DNA from: Oceanobacillus sojae
GTDB taxonomy: Bacteria; Bacillota; Bacilli; Bacillales; Amphibacillaceae
Reading direction: 5' to 3'
NCBI RefSeq assembly: GCF_007991515.1
Contig: NZ_BJYM01000019.1
Span: forward strand, 1-64,000
DNA: 64,000 nt
Program-made: the position numbers and the translations under genes
The notes under the pieces: generated by a model
Told to the model about the DNA's origin: nothing
Databases searched by the model: none
Seen by the model: the letters and a program-made list of their open reading frames with translations, nothing else
Shown here: one piece after another, positions 33,096 through 41,348 of the stretch
How positions within the stretch are numbered: position 1 is the first letter of the stretch
Layout: each line of letters starts with the position of its first letter

Positions 33096-35099
33096 CTAAT
33101 ATACCCGATCTCCATCCGGCTCTTCATCTAAAATATGATGCGCAAACCAATCCAGATTTTGTTTAAGAATAGCGCGGTGGATGCCCGGCTTGTCTGAACC
33201 ATGCAGCATGTCTTTGAAGATGACCAGCTCTGTTTCTACACCGACATCCTTCAAGCCGCGATATAGTTCATAGGCATTTGGAACAGGAACCCGGGGATCC
33301 TTTTCACCGTGCTGAATCAAGGTTGGTGTTGAAGCATTATTAATATAAGTCATAGGCGAGGTCTTTCGATAGATTTCTTCGTCATTCCATGGCGTATCTC
33401 CTAAATAGTAGCGTGTAAAATGAGTAATATCCGTATTGACATAGTAGGTCATCCAGTTGGAAATACCGGCTCCGACCGAAACGGCTTTAAACCGGTCGCT
33501 GTATGTTGCACAAAAAGCAGATATATAGCCGCCCTGGCTCCAGCCCAGGATGCCGACTTTTTCCGGATCTGCTACCTTGCTGTCAACCAAAAAATCGACT
33601 CCGGAAATAATATCTTGATAGTCTCCCAGCCCCAGCTTCCGGAAATTTGCCGAGCGAAAGGCTTCTCCGTAGCCGGCGCTGCCCCTGTAGTTAGGCTCCA
33701 GAACAACAAACCCTTTCTCTATAAATTGTTCGATTGGCTGATATCTATTTGTGGTCGGGGTTGCTAATGATATGCCTGTTGGGCCGCCATGAACGGCAAG
33801 TACAAGCGGATAGGTCTTCGAATCATCGTAATCAGCCGGTTTTGATAATATGCCTTCAATTTCCAATCCATCTTCTGTTTTCCAGGAAATAATTTCTTTT
33901 TTACTTTTCGTTTTTCCTTCGTAAAGCTTATATTGCTTGGTCAGCTGTTTATTATCAAGATATACTTCAGCAGCTGCTTGTGAAGTTGCCTTAACATATG
34001 CAGCATGCTTGCCATCCGTCGTAATAGCCGGGTAAGTCACCACTATGTCAGATGAATCAAAAAGCGGTGTCAATGTGCCATCTTCTGCGATAAGCCCGGT
34101 CATGTAATTGGTCCGTTCCAGCCAGGTAATGTGGATACCATTTTTAGTCCAGCGAACAGGAGAAATATTTTCATCGATGTTCAGTGGAAGCTGTTTGACT
34201 TGTTTGACTTTTAAATCATAGATTTCCAGCATAACGTTTGCGTATATTTTTTTCTGTGTAAGGCGGCTATAGCAAATTTTTGACCCATCATAGGAAAATA
34301 GAACAGGTCCCGCTTGTAAAGGGCTGATATCTAATTTTACAAATTCATTGGTTTCCAGGTCCAACAAATAAGTTTCCTGGCTTAACAGGTCAGTGAATCT
34401 GGGAGTAGGGGCAGAGCTAAAGACAATTTTCCGGCTGTCTGGTGAAATATCAAAATAATAAATATACCTATCCAGCGATTCCGTCAATGGTGTAATTGCC
34501 TTATCTTTGTTATCTTCACCGTTTTCATCTGCCGCTTCCCTTAAGTCCTTTGGCAGCATGTCCAGCACTTTGGCATGTTGTTTCCCTTTATCAAGATCCA
34601 GAAAGTACAATGCATTATAATGAAAATCTTGATCCACATAGGAAAATTCTCCGTACATGTCACTGCGGCTTTTCAGTTTATCCGGTTCAGGGCGCTTTGC
34701 GGTGAAGAAAAGGCCTTTACCGTCTGGAGCCCATTTAAAATAATCAATATTATGTTCGGCATGAGAAATCTGTATTGCTGCTGTTTCCTCGTCAGTTTGG
34801 ATAAAAATCTGCTTTGTTTTTTTGTCGCCTTCACCAGCTGTGCTGAGAAAAGCAAGGGTTTGCCCATCCGGTGACCAGCAAGGCTGCGTACTTTCATTTT
34901 CACCTATTGTTAAGGGATAATTTTTATCGGTATGTTTGTCATAAATCCAGACATGCTGAGGGTATGTATTATTGTCCCAGTCCGTTGTGCTTTTTACATA
35001 AGCTACACGCCGTCCATCCTCGCTGATGGCAACATCCTGGAATGTTGGTAAAGCTATTATTTCTTCTATTGTTAAATAATTTGCATGGTTATTGGGCAT
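33096..35099 (-). CDS. S9C-type prolyl oligopeptidase/acylaminoacyl peptidase
   Basis: 667 residues. An N-terminal beta-propeller (about residues 10-400) contains repeated TD-box-like blades (CWSPDGQTLAFLSTAGEG, FKWAPDGKGLFFTAKRPE, FDISPDSRKIVFSSAPTP). The C-terminal alpha/beta-hydrolase has the nucleophile in GILGWSQGGYISAF (near residue 520), the Asp in QHGEKDPRVPVPN and the His in DMLHGSDKPGIHR (near 640). No signal peptide, so it is cytosolic. It should cleave short or acylated peptides. Start ATG follows AAAGGAG. Confidence 0.95.
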   Translation of the reverse strand: MPNNHANYLTIEEIIALPTFQDVAISEDGRRVAYVKSTTDWDNNTYPQHVWIYDKHTDKNYPLTIGENESTQPCWSPDGQTLAFLSTAGEGDKKTKQIFIQTDEETAAIQISHAEHNIDYFKWAPDGKGLFFTAKRPEPDKLKSRSDMYGEFSYVDQDFHYNALYFLDLDKGKQHAKVLDMLPKDLREAADENGEDNKDKAITPLTESLDRYIYYFDISPDSRKIVFSSAPTPRFTDLLSQETYLLDLETNEFVKLDISPLQAGPVLFSYDGSKICYSRLTQKKIYANVMLEIYDLKVKQVKQLPLNIDENISPVRWTKNGIHITWLERTNYMTGLIAEDGTLTPLFDSSDIVVTYPAITTDGKHAAYVKATSQAAAEVYLDNKQLTKQYKLYEGKTKSKKEIISWKTEDGLEIEGILSKPADYDDSKTYPLVLAVHGGPTGISLATPTTNRYQPIEQFIEKGFVVLEPNYRGSAGYGEAFRSANFRKLGLGDYQDIISGVDFLVDSKVADPEKVGILGWSQGGYISAFCATYSDRFKAVSVGAGISNWMTYYVNTDITHFTRYYLGDTPWNDEEIYRKTSPMTYINNASTPTLIQHGEKDPRVPVPNAYELYRGLKDVGVETELVIFKDMLHGSDKPGIHRAILKQNLDWFAHHILDEEPDGDRVY

Positions 35100-35533
35100 A
35101 AGTATACTCCTTTCAGATTATCGTTTAATAGTTTTACTTTTGATTTGATAATTCTCTGCGGTTTCAGTTTGCTGTAAAAGATTTTCGGTAGATTTCCTGT
35201 GACCATGCTTAAAACTTCTCAAGATGATATATTTTGGGGACCATTCTGACTTTTATTAAGCTGATATAATTTTTGAACTATAGCTTATCGGAATTTGTTT
35301 TTTGCAAATCAAAAATCCGGTTGTACTAAAATAGTTTTTGTATCATTAATCACCTCGTTTTGAAAAGGGTTTCAATATATTTATAATAATCCTATTATTT
35401 TACAACTTCAAGTTATTTAAAAAATAGATAAAATAAAATCCTTTTTCTAAGAATTTTCGATAACGCATATCCTTTCCCTTGAGTTTTTCGTATATATTAT
35501 GGAGATAAATATACTAGAATGGAGGATTAAAAA
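35100..35533. other. AT-rich intergenic region with no gene
   Basis: Both flanking genes read outward from here. No convincing ORF, RNA or repeat was found. The ribosome site of the forward gene is GGAGG (35521-35525). A TTGAGT/TATACT pair exists but with poor spacing. Confidence 0.4.
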
Positions 35534-36280
35534 ATGGTTATTGCAGCAATTTATGATATCCATGGTAACTTACCAGCGTTAAATGCTGTGTTGAATGATA
35601 TTGAAGAACTCGACCCGGATTCTATTGTGATTGGAGGAGATATTGTTTCTGGACCAATGCCAGGGCAGACCTTGGAACGACTTTTGCCTTTAGGTGAAAA
35701 ACTGAACTTTGTACGTGGGAATGGAGATAGAGAGGTGGTAATGGCTTTTGACGGTAAAAAACTTCCTTCTGCCATGTCAGAACAGGGTCGTAAGAGGACA
35801 CAATGGGTTGCTGAACAGTTAACCCAATTTCAAAGGGATTTCCTGTCCGAATTACCAATGACAGTAACCATTCCTATTGATGGATTGGGCGATATTCTTT
35901 TTTGTCATGCTACACCAAGAAGTGATGAAGAAATATTTACATCGCTTACCCCGCAGGAAAAGCTCGATAATATTTTTTCTGACATTCAGCAAAAGATTGT
36001 CATTTGTGGGCACACTCACATGCAATTTGAAAGAAAGTTGCGTGACATACAAATTTTTAATGCAGGCAGTGTAGGAATGCCGTTTGCAGATAAACCAGGA
36101 GCATATTGGATTTTAATTAGCCCAAAAGGAATTGAATTCCGCTTTACATCCTACGATGTTGAAATGGCTGCTCAAGAAATTATAGCAAGTGGTGATCCAC
36201 AAGGTTATGAATTTGCTGAAAAGAATGTAATTGAAATCCCGACAGCTTTGGAGGCGGCTGAATTACTTGAAAAGAGTTAA
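35534..36280 (+). CDS. Calcineurin-like metallophosphoesterase (YfcE/MJ0936 type)
   Basis: 248 residues with the phosphoesterase motifs AIYDIHGNLPALNAVL (D-x-H, residues 5-20), IGGDIVSGPMPGQ (G-D), VRGNGDRE (GNxD, GNH variant), FCHATPRSDEE and CGHTHMQFERK (GHTH). This is a small single-domain, cytosolic family acting on phosphodiesters or phosphomonoesters. Start ATG follows GGAGG by 8 nt. Single gene; substrate unknown. Confidence 0.9.
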   Translation: MVIAAIYDIHGNLPALNAVLNDIEELDPDSIVIGGDIVSGPMPGQTLERLLPLGEKLNFVRGNGDREVVMAFDGKKLPSAMSEQGRKRTQWVAEQLTQFQRDFLSELPMTVTIPIDGLGDILFCHATPRSDEEIFTSLTPQEKLDNIFSDIQQKIVICGHTHMQFERKLRDIQIFNAGSVGMPFADKPGAYWILISPKGIEFRFTSYDVEMAAQEIIASGDPQGYEFAEKNVIEIPTALEAAELLEKS

Positions 36281-36581
36281 TAACATTTATACAAATGTAA
36301 TATACTTATTTTCTTTTAATCAATCCTGCATGAATCCTATAACTGCTTAGAATTCTTTAAAAAAACTAAAACTAAATTGACACAAACCCAGACGCATGGA
36401 TTAGCTATTTTCTTAATATCAGCAGGATTTATCTGATAGTATACTGTCTTCTTCATTAATTGATATGGTCAACATTTCCAAAAGACCGGATTGCCAGGAT
36501 ATTTACTAACCTGAAATTACTCTCCGCATCATTAGTAAATTTAAATTGCATAAATTTACTAAAATAATCAATTCATTTAAT

Positions 36582-36596
36582 TGAGAATTATTATCA
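36582..36596. promoter_or_regulatory. Fur box
   Basis: TGAGAATTATTATCA matches the 7-1-7 Fur consensus TGATAATNATTATCA at all but one position. It lies 54 bp before the flavin reductase gene and implies repression by iron. Confidence 0.8.
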
Positions 36597-36649
36597 TTTA
36601 TTGTATAGTAGATAGTAACGATAAATATAATGGAGAAGGAGAATATATA

Positions 36650-37366
36650 ATGAAAATATACTGGACTAAAATAAATGAGATTATTGATGAAACCCCTGAG
36701 GTTAAAACATATATGCTTGAGTGCCCGGAAGACTATACATGGGAAGAGGGTTCCCATATTCATCTTGCACTGGAGGGTTTTAATGCGGGAGATAAACCAA
36801 ACCGCAGTCTGATTCGCCATATGTCGATTTCCACTTTACCGCATGAAAATTTAATCGGTATCACAACACGTATCAAAGAGCAGTGCTCTGAATTTAAAAC
36901 GATTTTAAGAGAGATGGAAGTTGGGCAGGAAGTTGCTGTATTTAAAACACATACGAATGTACCGCTTAAAAGAGAAGACAGAAATGTGTATCTGCTGTCA
37001 GCAGGGGTTGGCCTGGCAACCTTCAGACCACTCGTACTGGATTATTTCGAGTGTGCCGACAACGTCAATCAAATTCATTCCCTGAACATTGATTCATCAA
37101 GAGATTTCCTATTCACTAATATTTTTGAACCCGCACCTGACAAGAAATTCACATCACAGTTCGTAGATAATCGTAAAGATTATTATGAAGAAGTGAAAAA
37201 TCTTGCTGAAGACAAGGCTGGGCTCTTTTATGTTGTCGGCAGTGACGAATTCCTGGCGGAGAACATTGAGGTTTTGCGTGAGCAGGGCATCCAGCCGGAA
37301 CAGATTATGCTCGACAAGCATGAAGGTCAGCGGGCTGAATTTTTACCATCTGATGTTTCTATTTAA
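36650..37366 (+). CDS. Iron-regulated FNR-type flavin oxidoreductase
   Basis: 238 residues of the ferredoxin-NADP reductase fold. The FAD loop is the RHMSISTLPHEN segment (about residues 57-68, an RxxSx2 type motif) and the nicotinamide domain has VYLLSAGVGLATFRPLVLDY and GLFYVVGSDEFLAENIEVL. There is no 2Fe-2S or globin domain. With the Fur box it is likely used in iron acquisition, for example reducing ferric siderophores or haem-oxygenase partners (inference). The start is ATG 36650 with AAGGAGA before it; an in-frame ATG at 36581 lies in the Fur box. Confidence 0.8.
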   Translation: MKIYWTKINEIIDETPEVKTYMLECPEDYTWEEGSHIHLALEGFNAGDKPNRSLIRHMSISTLPHENLIGITTRIKEQCSEFKTILREMEVGQEVAVFKTHTNVPLKREDRNVYLLSAGVGLATFRPLVLDYFECADNVNQIHSLNIDSSRDFLFTNIFEPAPDKKFTSQFVDNRKDYYEEVKNLAEDKAGLFYVVGSDEFLAENIEVLREQGIQPEQIMLDKHEGQRAEFLPSDVSI

Positions 37367-37417
37367 GCAAGACAATTCTCTTTTTAATCAACATTAAATG
37401 ATAACCCATAAATGATA

Positions 37418-37457
37418 GAAAAGCTGCGTTTAGTATAATACTGAATGCAGCTTTTTT
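37418..37457. terminator. Bidirectional terminator
   Basis: GAAAAGCTGCGTTTAGTA and TACTGAATGCAGCTTTTTTC pair over 17 positions with two mismatched or G-U pairs. It separates the flavin reductase gene from the convergent TetR gene. Confidence 0.85.
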
Positions 37458-37535
37458 CTGTAATTAGACAGAAGATAGACGTGTGAAAAGAAAAACTCTC
37501 TTTTCCAAATAACGTAAGCATTTAAATCAAATCAA

Positions 37536-38135
37536 CTAACCAATAATCATTCGCAAACCATCATTAAAAAGGTCATTAACTGTCTTTCCTGCTGAAAAAT
37601 ATTCTTCAATACCTGCTGTCAGTGTAGGATATTCCTGATTAAATGATTCCATATGAAGTTCTTGCATCTCCTGTTCAGTGATCCTCGTTTGTTCTTCAAT
37701 AACATGGCCGAAAGTAAAGCGGGTTGCAGTTAAAACAATCAAACGTGATTGGCGCAACTCTACTCCCGCATTCACCAGGGATTTTATTGCAGTCTCAGAT
37801 AAATTAGCCATCGTTAACGAAAGGTGTGCTCCTGCAACGACACGTCCTCCATCAGTATATGCGAGCATTGCTTTACGTAAATGATTAAATATATTAAGCA
37901 GCCAATCTTGCCAGGGCTCTTCATTTTCTGCCTCTTTCAGATCATGAAACTCCATCTGCAGAATAGCTTCAGCCATTTCATTCACCAAAGCATGTTTATT
38001 TTTAAAATGCCAGTATAATGCAGGAGCTTGGACATTTAATCTGCTTGCCAGCTTTCTTAGCGTGACTCCTTCAAGTCCGCTTTTATTAAGCAGCTCTAAA
38101 GCTTCTGTTATAATTTGTTGTTTTTTTAGTGCCAT
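37536..38135 (-). CDS. TetR-family repressor (TetR_C class)
   Basis: 199 residues. The HTH reads GVTLRKLASRLNVQAPALYWHFKNK (cited here as positions 23-47 in outline: key residues Leu-Arg-Lys-Leu-Ala, Ala-Leu-Tyr-Trp-His-Phe). The ligand-binding part contains AMLAYTDGGRVVAGAHL and ATRFTFGHVIEEQTRI, as in the TetR(tetracycline)-type C-terminal class. It is divergent from an oxidoreductase gene with a 52-bp palindrome between them, the likely operator. The ligand is unknown. Confidence 0.9.
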   Translation of the reverse strand: MALKKQQIITEALELLNKSGLEGVTLRKLASRLNVQAPALYWHFKNKHALVNEMAEAILQMEFHDLKEAENEEPWQDWLLNIFNHLRKAMLAYTDGGRVVAGAHLSLTMANLSETAIKSLVNAGVELRQSRLIVLTATRFTFGHVIEEQTRITEQEMQELHMESFNQEYPTLTAGIEEYFSAGKTVNDLFNDGLRMIIG

Positions 38136-38188
38136 AGTGTACTCCTTTCTTTAGCTGTATGTGCTCTTGACAGTATATCATAAAAGGA

Positions 38189-38240
38189 GTATAAGTTTAC
38201 TTAACACCGTTAAATTTAACGGTGTTAAGTAAACTTATAC
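38189..38240. promoter_or_regulatory. 52-bp perfect palindrome: double TetR operator over a promoter
   Basis: Two 26-bp arms beginning GTATAAGTTTACTTAACACC are exact complements with no spacer. Each arm holds its own dyad TTAAC-N3-GTTAA (38201-38213 and 38216-38228), so two repressor dimers could bind side by side. A forward promoter TTGACA (38167-38172) has its -10 TATAAG (38190-38195, 17-bp spacer) inside the left arm. Confidence 0.85.
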
Positions 38241-38253
38241 AGGAGGTTTTATC

Positions 38254-39222
38254 ATGAAAGCAGCCGTACTGCACAAATTTGGAGAAACGCCACGTTATGA
38301 AGATTTCGCAGATCCGTCTCCAGGTAAAAATGAAGTTTTAATCCATGTGAAAGCTGTAGCTCTTGAAAATGTTGATCAGATGATAGCGAGAGGGGAGCAT
38401 TTTGCGAGCCGTCAATTTCTTTCTGAATTACCGGCTATCGTCGGACTTAGAGGTGTGGGCGAGCGTTCCGATGGAAAACTGGTTGGATTTTCGGGTGCAA
38501 AATCTCCATATGGCGCCATGGCAGAAAAAGCAGTTGTTTCTAAAGAATCCATTGTCCTGGTTCCTGATGGAGTCAGCGCCGAAGAAGCAGTTGCTCTTCC
38601 ACCTGCCGCATTGACTTCACTTTTTCCGCTTAAATGGGGAGCGAAGATGAAGCCTGGCGAGACCGTGCTTATAAACGGCGCTACCGGGATTGCAGGTAAG
38701 CTTGCTGTTCAAATCGCAAAACTCCTTGGTGCAGGGCGCGTCATCGGCACCGGCCGGAACGAAGAATCTTTGCAGCGGATCAAGGAATTGGGTGCAGATA
38801 CAGTGTTGAACCTTAAACAGTCTGAAGATAATTTATCTGCATCCTTTAAAAAGGAGGTAGATGAAGGGATAGATATTATTTTGGATTTTTTATGGGGGCC
38901 TCCAACAGAAACACTCCTAAAATCGATCGTACCAAAAGAAATAAGCTTAAATGGACATCGAACGCACCTTGTTCAAATAGGGGAAAAGGCAGGATCAGAT
39001 CTCAAGCTTCCCGCAAGTGCTCTACGGACCTCTGGTCTTGAAATTTCCGGAGGCGCTGCAGGTATAACTCCTGCATTCATAGAGGAAGGAACAAATCTGA
39101 TATGGAAGTGGCTAAATGAAGGTAAACTTCATATGGACATGGAAAGTGTTTTGCTTCAAGATATTGAAAATGTCTGGAACTGTTCCGATTTTCAAGGGAA
39201 AAGGATTGTAATTCATCCTTAA
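38254..39222 (+). CDS. MDR-superfamily quinone oxidoreductase-like enzyme
   Basis: 322 residues. N-terminal GroES-like domain HVKAVALENVDQMIARGEHF, then VGLRGVGERSDGK; Rossmann domain with LINGATGIAGKLAVQIAKLL (about residues 143-162), the AxxGxxG-type NADPH motif. No zinc ligands are seen. It is probably an NADPH-dependent reductase of quinones or alpha,beta-unsaturated carbonyls. The 52-bp palindrome covers its promoter, so expression should be de-repressed when the TetR protein at 38135 meets its ligand. Start ATG follows AGGAGG. Confidence 0.85.
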   Translation: MKAAVLHKFGETPRYEDFADPSPGKNEVLIHVKAVALENVDQMIARGEHFASRQFLSELPAIVGLRGVGERSDGKLVGFSGAKSPYGAMAEKAVVSKESIVLVPDGVSAEEAVALPPAALTSLFPLKWGAKMKPGETVLINGATGIAGKLAVQIAKLLGAGRVIGTGRNEESLQRIKELGADTVLNLKQSEDNLSASFKKEVDEGIDIILDFLWGPPTETLLKSIVPKEISLNGHRTHLVQIGEKAGSDLKLPASALRTSGLEISGGAAGITPAFIEEGTNLIWKWLNEGKLHMDMESVLLQDIENVWNCSDFQGKRIVIHP

Positions 39223-39378
39223 GGATTATATTAACAAGGGAGAAACAAGGAACAAAGATACGTATGTATTCATTTAATTATGTCGAACAGGCATATTTAC
39301 TTTAAAAATTAAAAGCATTCACTCTCCCTACAATTTTTCTTTTCCATATATTAACACGCCTATTTCATCGTATTCATC

Positions 39379-39428
39379 TTGACTACACGAATGTAAGTTC
39401 GTATACTTTAAGTACAAACATACATTCG
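39379..39428 (+). promoter_or_regulatory. LexA-controlled SOS promoter
   Basis: TTGACT (39379-39384) and TATACT (39402-39407) are 17 bp apart. A LexA/DinR box CGAATGTAAGTTCG (39388-39401; consensus CGAAC-N4-GTTCG, one mismatch) fills the spacer, and a weaker copy CAAACATACATTCG lies at 39415-39428. Confidence 0.85.
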
Positions 39429-39445
39429 TGTCAGGAGAGAGTATG

Positions 39446-40750
39446 ATGAAAAATATTATGATGGCGGATTACTCTAATGAACCGCGCCGGGATATTATGT
39501 GCATCGATGTCAAATCATTTTTTGCAAGCGCAGAAGCTGCTGCACGCAAGCAGCATCCTTTAAAAGCGCGGATTGCGGTTGTATCGAAACCGGATAATCA
39601 GGGCGGTTTAGTTTTAGCCTCGTCTCCTCTGGTAAAAAAAGAATACGGGGTTAAAACCGGAACAAGGATTTACGAGATCCCGCTTCACGCAAATATAGAA
39701 ATTGTTGAGCCTCGTATGGCATTGTATTTGGAGAAGAACCTAGAAATATTACGTATTTTTAAACGGTATGTAACGAAAGAGGATTTGCTTGTTTATTCAA
39801 TCGATGAGTCGTTTCTTGATGTGACTAAATCAAGAAAGCTTTTTGGAAGTGCGCATGAGATAGCAAAAAAAATCCAGCGTGATGTATGGAGAGAATTAGG
39901 CTTAGTGCTGACAGTGGGGATAGGGGATAATCCTCTTTTAGCAAAATTAGCGCTTGATCATCAGGCAAAACACGACGAAAAGCGTGGCTTTGTTGGTGAA
40001 TGGCGTTACGAGGATGTGCCTCATAAAGTATGGAAAATTGAACCGTTGGCGGATTTCTGGGGAATCGCCCAGAAAACAGAAGCAAATTTAAATCGGTTAG
40101 GTATCAGGAATATTTATGATTTGTCTCAATACAGTATTGATAAATTAAAGGAAAGGTTCGGAGTCATTGGAGAACAGCTTTTTTGCCATGCACATGGGAT
40201 CGACCGGACACGGTTATCGGATAGTTATAAACCTAAAAGCACATCATTCAGCAGAAATCAGATATTAAACAGAGACTATACAGTTAAACATGATGTGGAA
40301 ACCGTTATCCGGGAAATGACAGACGAGAATGCAGCAAGATTAAGAAAATACAATCTAATGACCGGTGTAGTAAAGCTGTATATTGGATACTCCAGAGATG
40401 TAGCACAAGGTGGATTCAATCATCAGATGAAGATTGAGCCTACCGATTCCTCAAAAAAATTGAAAGAGTATATGCTGCTTATCTTTAATAAGTATTATAA
40501 AAAAAACACACCTGTAAGGACTGTTAACGTCACCTTTGGAAAAATTCAGCCAAAGCAATTATTGCAGCTGGATTTATTTGAGCCGCCAGAAGAAGCGGTA
40601 GAAAATGAAGAGCTGGACAGGACGATTGATTTTGTCAGAGAAAAGTATGGTTATACTTCGTTGCTGCATGCCTCCAGCTTACTTGACGGCGGAATGGCGA
40701 GATACCGTGCGAAATTGCTTGGCGGTCACCGATCTGGAAAGGAAGAGTGA
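39446..40750 (+). CDS. uvrX: Y-family DNA polymerase UvrX-type (translesion/UV repair)
   Basis: 434 residues of the ImpB/MucB/SamB (UmuC-like) family. Catalytic acidic residues are in MCIDVKSFFASAEAA (residues about 12-26) and YSIDESFLDVTK (about 116-127); the little finger follows (SFSRNQILNRDY). It is closest in design to B. subtilis YqjW/UvrX. ATG 39446 has AGGAGA 7 nt before; ATG 39443 is also possible. It is expressed from a LexA promoter and directly precedes a YolD-like gene, the classical SOS pair. Confidence 0.9.
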   Translation: MKNIMMADYSNEPRRDIMCIDVKSFFASAEAAARKQHPLKARIAVVSKPDNQGGLVLASSPLVKKEYGVKTGTRIYEIPLHANIEIVEPRMALYLEKNLEILRIFKRYVTKEDLLVYSIDESFLDVTKSRKLFGSAHEIAKKIQRDVWRELGLVLTVGIGDNPLLAKLALDHQAKHDEKRGFVGEWRYEDVPHKVWKIEPLADFWGIAQKTEANLNRLGIRNIYDLSQYSIDKLKERFGVIGEQLFCHAHGIDRTRLSDSYKPKSTSFSRNQILNRDYTVKHDVETVIREMTDENAARLRKYNLMTGVVKLYIGYSRDVAQGGFNHQMKIEPTDSSKKLKEYMLLIFNKYYKKNTPVRTVNVTFGKIQPKQLLQLDLFEPPEEAVENEELDRTIDFVREKYGYTSLLHASSLLDGGMARYRAKLLGGHRSGKEE

Positions 40751-40751
40751 T

Positions 40752-41156
40752 ATGGAGCAAATATCGATAACGCGCTTCACACCTGAAAAAATTGGATATA
40801 GAGACAGAGGTATTATGAAATGGTTAGGAATGATGCTATCAGACCATTCCGAAGCACTGAAAAAAGAAGAAATAGATGATCAGCTGATAGAAGTGAAAGC
40901 AAAAGAAAAGATGGACGAAGAAGAAATAGCCGGTGTGTTGTATCAGGCCTTTGTAACGGATTCTCCTGTTTGTATTCAAGCAAATGTTATCAGAAATGGT
41001 AACTACTATAAAGATTTAGAATGTAAGATATCCGGATATGTTGATAATCGGATTTATTTATTTTTAAAAGATGGGCGGGCGACCAGCTGTACACTGGAGG
41101 AAATAAGAAATGTGGAGATGATGAACATGCTTGATTGGTATCGAAAAAGAAGATAA
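40752..41156 (+). CDS. YolD-like family protein
   Basis: 134 residues. The YolD signature starts with DRGIMKWLGMMLSDHSEALKK (residues about 17-37) and ends with DGRATSCTLEEIRNVEMM (about 106-123). YolD proteins accompany Y-family polymerases in Bacillus and are proposed to be UmuD-like partners, though this is not proven. The ATG begins 1 base after the polymerase stop, so the two are translationally coupled. Confidence 0.9.
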   Translation: MEQISITRFTPEKIGYRDRGIMKWLGMMLSDHSEALKKEEIDDQLIEVKAKEKMDEEEIAGVLYQAFVTDSPVCIQANVIRNGNYYKDLECKISGYVDNRIYLFLKDGRATSCTLEEIRNVEMMNMLDWYRKRR

Positions 41157-41348
41157 TAAACAAAAAGAATATCCCGATATTTTTTGTTTAGCTTGAAATC
41201 ATTGCAGAAGCTCCATATTGGCAACGAAAGATGATAATCATTTTGTTATATTCACCCTAATTAATTTAGTTTATTAGGTACATCAGCCTTTCCTTTTTTG
41301 CATATAGTTACATTTACTATTCATAGGAAAGAAATGAGGTGAATACAA

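Noticed and set aside
34575-34874. 99-codon forward ORF inside the S9 peptidase
   Set aside because: Shadow of the beta-propeller coding region; no start signal.
41229-41246. TGATAATCATTTT as a Fur box before the multicopper oxidase
   Set aside because: Only about ten of fifteen positions fit; much weaker than the box at 36582.
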